Positions 55,756 through 64,000 of a DNA stretch of 64,000 nucleotides are shown here, one piece after another (the stretch's first letter is position 1; each line of letters opens with the position of its first letter). Under the pieces are notes generated by a model. That model made no database searches. It worked only from the letters and a program-made list of their open reading frames with translations, and was not told where the DNA came from. The translations under genes and the position numbers were made by a program. Where the stretch lies: positions 32,785,295 to 32,849,294 of the forward strand of contig NC_091298.1 of the NCBI RefSeq assembly GCF_038502225.1, written 5' to 3'. The DNA comes from Cherax quadricarinatus (lineage: Eukaryota > Arthropoda > Malacostraca > Decapoda > Parastacidae).

Positions 55756-56525
55756 TTCATCAAGTCTTTATTTTTCTAAATTTTCTTTTTCGAATTATCT
55801 AATGAAAGCTTCCTCTCTCTTCAGTTCGATCATGACAGCCTGCAGCCCTGGCCTCGGCCATACTTCACAACTCCTGTGTTTTCCTCCCACAGCCTGGGTT
55901 AGGACCTCCCTCACCGACCCTGCTCTCCACCAATGCTCGGAAGCCCTACGGTCGCCCTTCCCACAAGCCCTGCCCTAGTCCCTCCGTCGCTAGCCCTGTT
56001 CTCGATCCATCATCACTAGCTCTGGCATCGACCCTCATTCACCATATTTTTTTTCCTTCGGCTCTCCGACGTTGATGCCCACCTTCAGAAAGGTCAGGGG
56101 ATCTTGATATCTCTGGCCCACTCATTCATCACCATAAAAGAGTAAAACCAGCGGATAATGATGAGTATTAAAAAGGCAATTGTTGCATTTTTTCCTCAAC
56201 TGCGATGCATGAGTGATGAAAATGAATGACCCTTGCACATACTTGTGACGAATGGTGCTATCACCCATTGCTTACGTTTTCGGGACCATTATTTGACTAG
56301 TAATGAAGACAGTGTCCTTTGCATATAGCAAAGCTATTCTTCTAGTATTTTTAGTACCTGTTTTTTTATTTATTCTCAAGGTTAAATGCTCCTTTTCTCT
56401 CATTCAAGTCAGCAATGCTCTCTACCGATCCTTAAGCATCTTTGCTTTCTCGTTATATTGAACAAACACACAAACCACTCCCACACCTTGTTACAAAATC
56501 TCTTTTTTAACGTAATGTGTTTCAA
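55756..56525. other. Non-coding, pyrimidine-rich in part, no gene seen
   Basis: C-rich sequence at 55.85-56.05 kb, otherwise AT-rich. No domain was recognised. Confidence 0.45.
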
Positions 56526-56529
56526 CTGT

Positions 56530-56700
56530 TATTTTTATTATTATTATTATAATCATGGGGATCGCTAAACCCGTAGGATTATACAGGGCATGTGGGGGGA
56601 TGTGGGGTGGAAGGTGTTCAGGGTTAATTCAGGGATCCAGAGAACAGATCCAATTCCCTAGATCAAGAGCCCCTCACCTGCGTCAAGGAACCTCCTTTTG
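56530..56700 (+). repeat. Dispersed repeat after ATT run
   Basis: An ATT microsatellite (about 56,535-56,552) is joined to a block with GATCGCTAAACCCGTAGGAT, AGATCCAATTCCCTAGATCA and AGAGCCCCTCACC. I recall this block as common in decapod DNA. A fragment lies at 3.78 kb. Class unknown. Confidence 0.6.
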
Positions 56701-56877
56701 GGGTGTGTTTCAACTACTTTACTCACTTTCATTCTACTTACTGCCTCAGGCACATTCATTATATCGATACATCTCATGTTTCTGCTCACCTTTGTAAGAT
56801 GTTATTCCACCATCCCCATCACCACCTTCCCTTCATAATTATCATTCATCAACTTGTCAAAATATTCTCTCTACAGG

Positions 56878-57012
56878 GTACCCATTTTACTGATGGGGAA
56901 CATAGATAACCGGCGTAGGGAAACACGCCCAATGTTTCTACCCTCGCCAGGAATCGAAGCCGGACATCGCCGTGTAAAGCGAGAGCTTTAGCCACCAGGC
57001 CACGCGCCACCG
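56878..57012 (-). mobile_element. tRNA-derived SINE head
   Basis: On the minus strand: GTGGCCTGGTGGCTAAAGC (box A region), then CTTCGATTCCTGGCGAGGG (box B region), GAAACATTGGGCGTGTTTCC and the start of the body. The tail half is absent; the fragment breaks at GGGTACC. Box B begins CTTCG instead of GTTCG, which weakens the promoter. Confidence 0.75.
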
Positions 57013-57345
57013 TAATAACTTTTTATTGTATTGCTTACTAGCGTATATGAGATCATTTAAAACACCCGTAAATACACTCATCACTACTTATGTAGTTGAA
57101 CATTATTCCTAATTATTTACTTATCTTAATGACTTAATATTCTGTGAAAACTGCCCCTACTTATCTCCTGGCACTCAAATGCAGGGGGAGAGTGAAGCTT
57201 TACCTCCAGCTGGGCGAGACAAAAAATAAAAACACTGACTAGATTGCTCCCACATATGAATGAAAATTCGATGTTTACAGTCGTAACCTAGTTGAAATCC
57301 TCGTGGTGTCTTCTGATGTCGTACGATGTCTATCTCACTGAGCCT
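57013..57345 (+). repeat. Dispersed repeat E, copy 2
   Basis: It matches 35,635-35,960 over about 320 bp (CTTACTAGCGTATATGAGAT, TCTTAATGACTTAATATTCT, CTGGGCGAGAC, CCTCGTGGTGTCTTCTGAT). It directly adjoins the SINE head. Confidence 0.7.
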
Positions 57346-57540
57346 GTAAACACAAGCGATCTGATATTAATAAATACAAGAAATGTGACTCTTACCTATA
57401 TATAAGGTTCTGGTTTTATGTTCTATAGTATGCATCCATTTGCCAGTGAAAAATGTTAAATTATAACAATAGTACGATTTTCCAAAATTAATTAAATGCA
57501 GTGTGATACATGATACATGGAACGCAGTTTCCAGTGTATT

Positions 57541-58070
57541 CAGAGTATAGTAGTGGCAATGATGGAGCAATATCACAGTATAGTAGTGGCAATGATGGAG
57601 AAATATCACAGAATAGTAGTGGCAATGATGGAGAAATATCACAGTATAGTAGTGGCAATGATGGAGAAATATCACAGTATAGTAGTGGCAATAATGGAGC
57701 AATATCACAGTATAGTAGTGGCAATGATGGAGCAATATCACAGTATAGTAGTGGCAATGATGGAGAAATATCACAGTATAGTAGTGGCAATGATGGAGCA
57801 ATATCACAGTATAGTAGTGGCAATGATGGAGCAATATCACAGTATAGTAGTGGCAATGATGGAGAAATATCACAGTATAGTAGTGGCAATGATGGAGCAA
57901 TATCACAGTATAGTAGTGGCAATGATGGAGCAATATCACAGTATAGTAGTGGCAATGATGGAGAAATATCACAGTATAGTAGTGGCAATGATGGAGAAAT
58001 ATCACAGTATAGTAGTGGCAGTGATGGAGCAATATCACGGTATAGTACTGGCAATGATAGAGAAATATTA
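57541..58070 (+). repeat. 33-bp minisatellite, about 16 copies
   Basis: Units of CAGTATAGTAGTGGCAATGA plus TGGAG(C/A)AATATCA are almost identical apart from one C/A position. That position gives a 99-bp higher-order order (C,C,A) in the middle. All frames are open (QYSSGNDGEIS on plus, 11 residues per unit) because 33 is divisible by 3. Confidence 0.95.
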
Positions 58071-58076
58071 GATGAA

Positions 58077-58147
58077 GTGTTTACCTGGAGTTTACCTGGA
58101 GAGAGTTCCGGGGGTCAACGCCCCCCGCGGCCCGGTCTGTGACCAGG
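58077..58147 (-). mobile_element. LINE 3'-terminal fragment
   Basis: TTTACCTGGAGAGAGTTCCG, GGGGTCAACGCCCCCCGCGG and CCCGGTCTGTGACCAGG are, in my memory, the reverse of a decapod LINE end. Only about 70 bp are present, directly after the 33-bp array. Confidence 0.55.
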
Positions 58148-58255
58148 AGAATTATTTGTTGCTAGTCTCTCGTTTTACATAGTCACTCTGTATGTTTTTG
58201 TATTAAGTAATATATGTAACACTTGCTACCTTCTCTTTAATCCTGTTCTCAAAAT

Positions 58256-58257
<2 letters not shown>

Positions 58258-58326
<69 letters not shown>
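58258..58326. repeat. (AAT)n microsatellite
   Basis: About 23 uninterrupted units. Confidence 0.95.
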
Positions 58327-58330
<4 letters not shown>

Positions 58331-58419
58331 AGTTCTCGATTATCGTAACAATGTGTTCAGCAGTCATATAATGTAAATAAATGGATTACAAAAGCGACAA
58401 GTTGATAAATGATAATAAT

Positions 58420-58455
<36 letters not shown>

Positions 58456-59600
58456 AATAATAAATAATAAGGAATTTTTGATAACGAAGAACATAATATT
58501 AAAAATATTAATATTAGTAGAAGTAGAGGTACTAGTAGTAACAGGAACTGCAGTAGTAGAAGTAGCAGTAGCAGAAGTAGCAAACTTAATAATAATATTT
58601 TTCAAGCAGAACTTTTACAGCTGAAATTACTGTGGCAATTCAACGAACATTTTCTTTACCTCGAACACTTGGAAACTTCAGTTGTTATAACAACTTCTTT
58701 CTTGAGCTGAGTCTTGAAGAGCTGGAAAAGTACTTTATGCAGTTCCAGTGTGTCTTCTCTAATCCCTGATGATTTTAAAATATGTTTTATTACCAGCAGC
58801 ACGTCGGTTCCCAGAACCAGCATCGCAATCTGGACCACAAATGTCTACAGTGAATATATAAATGTCTATATATTAAAGTTGTTATTTATTCAGGTTCCAT
58901 AATGTAACTTTTCTCTTGCCTGAGACAGGTTTGAATGTGTATATCTGGTTACCGCTTCCTAACTTCACCAGCTGAGCTATACTCTGTTCATTTTTGTTGT
59001 TATTATTCTTGTTAACAACAACAATGAACAGAGTAGCGCTCAGCTGGTGAAATTAGGAAACGCTAACCAGACATTCACATTCAAATCTGTCTCCGGCAAG
59101 TGAAAAATCACATTATGGTAGGTGAATGAATAGAAATTTTAACTTATTGACTCAGAATCACTGACAGTAGACATTTCTGGTCCAGGTTACGATGTTGGTT
59201 CTGGGAACAGACGTGTTGCTGGTAATAAAATATGGTTAAAAATCATCAAGGATTTAAAAAGACACACTGGAACTGTATAAAGTAATTTTCCAGCTCTCCA
59301 AGACTCAGCTCAAGAAAGAAATTGTTATAACAACTGAAGTTTCCAAGTGTTTGAGGCAAAAGAAAATGTTCGTTGAATTGCCACAGTAATTTCAGAAGCT
59401 GTAAAAGTTCTGCTGGAAAAATATTATAAGTTTACTACTACTACTTCTCCTACTACTGCTACTACTATTGCTGCTGCTGTTGTTCCTGTTACTACTAGTT
59501 TCTCTACTTTTACTAATATTAATATTTTTATTATAATTATCTTCATCGTTATTAAATTTTTTGTTATTTATTAATATTATTTTTATTACTAATAAAAGTT
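58420..59600. other. Large inverted repeat (about 580-bp arms, 12-bp loop)
   Basis: The arms mirror each other around 59,002-59,013. Examples are ACTCTGTTCA at 58,981 with its complement at 59,025, CAGCTGGTGAA pairs, and GAAAATGTTCGTTGAATTGC at the outer side. Arms differ by an estimated 10-15% with small indels. The left arm has a 60-codon minus frame (58,838-58,656, VLGTDVLLVIKHILKSSGIR) whose counterpart on the right arm has stops. Arm-to-arm changes in it are mostly non-synonymous, so it is not under coding constraint. Identity is unknown: a foldback transposon or an inverted duplication. Confidence 0.8.
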
Positions 59601-59607
59601 TTGCGTT

Positions 59608-59765
59608 AGTATCAGTACTACTACTACTACTAATAAAAGTAATACTAGTAATAAGAGTAGTAGTTGTAGTAGCAGCAGTACAAGCTGTAGTAGTAGTAGT
59701 AGCAGTAAGGGTAATAGTTTAATAAGTAGCAGTAGGTGTAGTAGAAGCTGGAGAAGCAGTTGTCA
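59608..59765. repeat. Degenerate (AGT)/(AGC) trinucleotide tract
   Basis: AGT, AGC and ACT triplets with interruptions. A matching complement tract lies inside the inverted repeat. Confidence 0.75.
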
Positions 59766-60104
59766 GTCAAAGATTTCTTGTACATTATTCAGTAAAGAAT
59801 AAACAAAGACTACGTATTACTCAAATGATAATCACTAAATAAATTTTTACACAAAGACAAAGAGAGGAAATATAAGTGATGGTGACAACTATGAAGCTAT
59901 GTATCCTTTGGATCATATTAAAGAAAACACCGTATGTCTTAATGAATAGTTTAAAATGATTTCCTTTTTCTAAAATGGGAATGTAAAATTAATAAAATAC
60001 TAGGTTCATATTAATCAGTGATTTAAAATATCTAGCTTGATTAGAGCAGCATAATGTTTATATAGAAACATTACATTATTTCTTTATTTTTATTAATACA
60101 TCTG
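59766..60104. other. Non-coding, no gene seen
   Basis: AT-rich sequence with no recognised feature. Confidence 0.5.
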
Positions 60105-62070
60105 CCATTTCCTATCAAGGCAGGGTAAGTCGAAGAGGAAGAAACACTTCCTTCATCATTCACTCCATCACTGTCCTGCCAGAGGCGCGCTTACACTACT
60201 GTTAAAAAGCTGCAACATATCAACACACCTCCTTCAGAACGCAGGCACTTTACTTCCCACCTCCAGGACTCAAGTCCTGCCTGTCGGTTTCCCTGAATCA
60301 TTTCATGTTACTTTACTCATACTCCAACAGCGCTTCGAGTAATAAAAACCATTTGTCTCCATTCGCTCTTATCTCTCACGCTCTCACACGCTCTCTGGAA
60401 GTCCAACCTTTCCTAGGCTGACTCCCGACCCAACCTTCCTTCCACTACAGATTTATACGCTCTCCAAGTCATTCTATGTCGTTCCATCCTCTCTAAATGT
60501 CCGAACCACCTAAACAATCCCTCTTCAGCCCTCTGGATAATACTTCTTAGTAACCTCACGCCTCCTCCTAATTTCCAAGCTATGTATTCTCTGCGTTATA
60601 TTAACACCGCACATTGCCTTCAGACACGACATGTCCACTTCCACCAACCTTCTCCTTGTGGCAACATTCACTATCTAAGCTTCACACACATATAAGTGCG
60701 TTGATATAACTATACTATCATACATTCCCCTCCTTGGATAACGTGCTTTGTCTCCCCAGTCATCAGTGCACCACTAACCTTTTTTCCCTCACCAGTTCTG
60801 TGATTCACCTCGTTTTTCATAGATCCATCAGCTCAAAAGTCCACTCCCATATATCTGAATACGTTCACTTCCTCCATACTTCCTCCAATCTGGTATCCAA
60901 TCTTTCGTTATATAAATTTTTTGTCCTCATCACCTTACTCTTTCCTATGTTCACTTTTAATTTCCTTCTTTTAGATACCCTACCAAACTCGTCCACCAAC
61001 CTCTGCAACTTCTCTTCAGAATCTCCAGAAGCACAGTGTCATCAGTAAAATGCAACTTTGACAACTACCACTTTGTGTTAGAGTCTTTATTTTTTTAATC
61101 CCACACTTCTTGCAACAACATAACATTCACTTAAAAACTCTTCATTGCCTTCAGTAACCTACCTCCTATTCCATACATTAGCAACATCTTCCACATTGCC
61201 CCTCCTATCCACTTTATCATACGTCTTTTCCAAATGCATAAATGCAACAAAAACATCTTTACCCTTATCTAAATACTGTTCACCTATACGTTTCACTATA
61301 AACACTTGGTCAACACTCCTCCTACACTTCCTAAAGCAGCCTTCTTCATCTACGATCCTACTCTCCGTCTTACTCTTAATTCTTTCAGTATTAACTCGAC
61401 AATACGCTCTACCATGTATATCCAACAGGCATATTCCCCTTTAATTTTTACACTCCTTTGTCAACTTTGCCTTTATATAAAGGAGCTATGCATGCTCTCT
61501 GCCAATCCCTAGGTACCTTACCCTCTTCCATACATGCAAAAAATAAAAGCACTAACCATTCCAAAAACTACATCAAACTTGCTTTTAGCATTTCTGTGTT
61601 TATCCCATGAATCCTAGCTGCTTTACCCTCTTTCATTCTATCCACTGTCTCACACACCTTCCCCACACTCACAACTGGCTGTTCCTCACTCTTATCTATA
61701 AGATGTTATACCTGTTACATTGTTTTCCGTTTTACTTCGATGGTACGGTTCTCACTATATGTTCTAGTATGGGGTAGCTTAATTTAAGTAAGGTCTTTTA
61801 AAGTCTAGGGTAATATTAACTCTCATGATTGGTCATCCTCAGTCCTCCCATCAACCCAACAAAACTAACAAAAGTATGAAGACATGCCCAATTCTTTATC
61901 TGCTACAATAATTGTCTTTTCCCATAACATACTCCCCTGCACACTGCACGAAATCACAGCTTCCCTATCCTCATCAACATTTAACAGTTCCTCAAAAATT
62001 TCCCTCCATCTTTCCGATACCTCTAACTCTGCATCTTACAAGTCTCCGCTCCTCCTTACATTAATGTACA
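60105..62070 (-). mobile_element. RTE-like LINE, decayed minus-strand copy
   Basis: The whole stretch matches, by memory, a common decapod RTE-type LINE read in reverse (CACTCCATCACTGTCC, TTTCCTAGGCTGACTCC, TGCATGCTCTCTGCCAATCC). RT motifs lie in the 61,425-61,159 frame. A block of about 220 bp at 61.70-61.93 kb has no counterpart in the family as I remember it and may be an insertion. The 3' end lies at about 60,105. Many stops make it inactive. Confidence 0.8.
61159..61425 (-). pseudogene. RTE-like reverse transcriptase fragment, catalytic Asp lost
   Basis: EEGCFRKCRRSVDQVFIVKR is followed by GEQYLDKGKDVFVAF and MHLEKTYDKVDRRG. The family motif A is FMDLEKAYDRVDR; here the first, metal-binding Asp is His (FMHLEK), so the enzyme could not polymerise. 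The frame lacks the YADD box, which would lie further downstream on the minus strand. Confidence 0.8.
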
Positions 62071-62299
62071 GTATGATGAGTGTTACCCATAGCGGGTAAC
62101 CCCATCATCTTTTTCATAGCAATTGCAAATGCAACATTACAATTGCTTAAAAACAAGAGTTGCATGACATAGTCAGGGATGCAAAATGATTAAAACAAAA
62201 GCTTAAATGAATGAAAATTAATCTTCCTATAACTGACAAAAAAAGTAATATTTTGCCTGAAAACATATCTAGTCTCATTTCCATCTCATATTATCTAAC

Positions 62300-63143
62300 A
62301 AATCACTTTACATGTTATGATCCAAATATTTAAATTGTTGAATGATTTCACAGTAACTCATAGCATTGCCAAAACTAGTATTTCTACTCTTTGCCCGAAA
62401 TAAAGTACATTTTCCTTTACAAGTCTTAATTTGTAACTTTATATAATGCAGTTTAATGTTAATGTGTATCAACCACATGAACGATAAGCGATTAAACGTA
62501 ATGATATTTACTCTAAGATGGTGGAACCTTCTCATTTTCACAGAGGCTTTTTCTCCGATAACTTCACCTTAAGATCACATCTGCAATCATTTATGTGAGC
62601 TTTGTCTCAGTGAGCGCTCTAATGTCTCGGATGGTCCTTCTATTGGTTCGTTAAATTCATTACATTTTTATGCTATTTTATCAGATTTTATGTTCCGCTG
62701 TAATAGTGAGTAGACTCGCCCGTGTTTCTCACTCTCGTTACTGATGAAATATTCACTTTTGTTTTCACTTCCCCCCAAAAAATAATGAACAAGAAGATAA
62801 ACAATATTAGGAATAATTCTTCTATTTATAGATTATAGTGGTTCACCTTACAAAACGCTAATGCTCTTCCTCTCGTCTTCATTTAAGGCCAAACAGTTTC
62901 TTGCAACACTAAAGATGAGTCAATCAAACTTGATCCTTTGGCAAATCAAATTATCTAAAACTAAAGCGTTTCATCCATTTTGATATGAGTTTCACATAAT
63001 TTAAATAAATTATTTAAAAAAACAGGTCTATAATTAGATGACTCCCTTGCGCGAAAGCCCAACTTCCTACGGAAAGAAAGAAAATTGCCAGGAATATAAC
63101 ACTGATCTAAGAAGCATTTATACAATATACAGTAAGAAATCAT
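62300..63143 (-). pseudogene. Decayed LINE reverse transcriptase fragments
   Basis: The 63,143-62,961 frame has CYIPGNFLSF and SSNYRPVFLNNLFKLCE, matching the LINE RT block 'YIPGNF...SSYRPVSLNNLFSKLFE'. About 550 bp further along the same strand, the 62,541-62,308 frame ends in EIIQQFKYLD, like the RT thumb motif FKYLG. The distance fits one RT. The region between is too decayed to read. Confidence 0.5.
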
Positions 63144-63144
63144 T

Positions 63145-63920
63145 AGACACGTATGTCAATAATACTGAACCCCGTCGTCGTCAACTAAGACAAGTATGTC
63201 AGTATATTTCTTTAATCCTCTGCTTATCTTACTAAATTAAATTTACGTTCTCGATTTAACTGTCGACGATTAACCAAAAAATTACGTTCTTCCACATGCG
63301 TTACATTATTGCTATCAAAACGTTAACACTATATATTCATAAGATAGCTTCAACATTATTCATCCTATCACTAACATTTGAAGTTTTTTAATTTATTCCT
63401 TTGCTCTTGCATCTCTTTCCAGAAAAACTACATTTCTTTGCTTCAGTATTTTTATCCATAGGAAATGAACTTTCATTGACTTCAATTTTTTTTACATAAT
63501 GCCAAAGCTACTTTAAAAGTTTTTCAACTCTCAATCCTCATCCTAAAAACAATGGAAACTCTCCGTTCCCATTTCTCTTCAACCAGGTGGTACATTTTTC
63601 TCTTGATTTATCGTAACAATGTTTAACCTTTCCATTCCAACATGAAAGTATTTTGAGTTTTTATTTTATTTTTAGACAGCTCTCTTAAATTAGAATTATA
63701 TCATGAAACAAAAGCAGTAAGATAACTCTCCGTCCTAACAGTTATATGATAAACTTATCTTCTTACAAAGACATACGAATCAATTATAAATTCCTTGTCC
63801 GAGATATATAATATGAGCCTATTAAGCCATATAATACTGACAAACCATCAATCCAAATAACGATATATTTCTGTCCACAACATGATAGAGAATAGTTCAG
63901 GATGTATTATACGGAACGAT
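63145..63920. other. AT-rich non-coding, no gene seen
   Basis: No recognised feature. Confidence 0.5.
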
Positions 63921-63924
63921 ACAC

Positions 63925-64000
63925 AAATAACCCACACATTGAAGAGAGGAGCTTACGACAACGTTTCGGTCCGACTTGGACCATTTACAAAGTCACACTA
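63925..64000 (-). repeat. Hammerhead-like repeat, inverted partner of 2.2 kb copy
   Basis: Read on the minus strand, the hammerhead-like core lies at 63,957-63,994: stem I GAC with GUC, core UUUGUAA, hairpin GGUCC/GGACC, GAA, ACGU, U. GTAAGCTCCTCTCTTCAATG and GGTTATTTGTGTA follow. Stem I and stem II pair fully, but G5 and A6 are changed. It is cut by the window end. Confidence 0.6.

Noticed and set aside
55360..55978. Long open frames on both strands over the 30-bp repeat
   Set aside because: The repeat length is a multiple of 3 and the unit has no stop. The ten-residue peptides show no conserved domain.
57510..58142. 210-codon protein with QYSSGNDGEIS repeats
   Set aside because: All frames on both strands are open because the unit is 33 bp and stop-free. 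There is no domain outside the repeat. It is kept as a finding only for its array structure.
58656..58838. Small gene encoding a hydrophobic 60-residue peptide
   Set aside because: The mirror copy in the other arm has stops, and most differences between arms are non-synonymous, so there is no sign of coding selection.

Overview
This window looks like repeat-rich, gene-free nuclear DNA from an animal, most likely a decapod crustacean such as a crayfish or lobster. The inference rests on the repeat families. There are tRNA-headed SINEs with a shared 'ACACCCAGGTACC...GTCGACTGGTG' body, CR1-type LINEs, an RTE-like LINE, Penelope-like DNA, and very long CA, TA and ATT microsatellites. I recognise these combinations from decapod genomes by memory, not by a search. 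No host protein-coding gene, rRNA or functional tRNA gene could be supported. Most long open frames are decayed retrotransposon ORFs or stop-free tandem repeats.

Layout. 0-10 kb: a LINE 3' end with an ATT tail, two SINE loci, an old degenerate dispersed repeat, and small Penelope-like pieces with hammerhead-ribozyme motifs. 9.9-15.2 kb: a long plus-strand CR1-like LINE ('LINE-A'), broken by a 1.3-kb candidate solo LTR and a SINE fragment. 15.8-19.55 kb: a younger CR1 LINE ('CR1-B') with most catalytic motifs intact, interrupted by a foldback, a 47-bp copy of its own tail and a 467-bp Penelope-like element carrying a hammerhead motif. 20.7-25.4 kb: a very decayed I-type LINE with an RNase H domain. 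26.8-35.1 kb: a same-strand chain of LINE-A copies separated by CA/GT microsatellites. 36.6-38.9 kb: a diverged relative. 41.1-42.5 kb: a Penelope RT/GIY-YIG relic and another LINE end. 43.1-44.1 kb: two TIR elements embedded in TA repeats. 44.3-53.0 kb: two adjacent megaminisatellites (16 bp and 26 bp units). 53.4-54.8 kb: LINE-A relics. 57.5-59.6 kb: a 33-bp minisatellite, then a ~1.2-kb near-palindrome. 60.1-63.1 kb: two minus-strand LINE relics. The last bases repeat, inverted, a motif seen at 2.2 kb.

The most interesting system is a set of short repeats, at 2.2, 6.2, 9.85, 15.98/16.1, 17.9 and 63.96 kb, built like minimal hammerhead ribozymes. They have a CUGAUGA-type core, a stem II hairpin, GAA and a self-complementary ACGU in place of stem III, closed by a short stem I. 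Stem I changes in a compensatory way between copies. Two copies carry UUGAUAA, which would keep the essential 3-8 base pair as U-A instead of C-G. The ribozyme-bearing units have a TATA box upstream and an AATAAA-like signal just downstream, as expected of Penelope terminal repeats. A protein-coding Penelope relic lies in the same window. All functional statements are inferences from the sequence alone.
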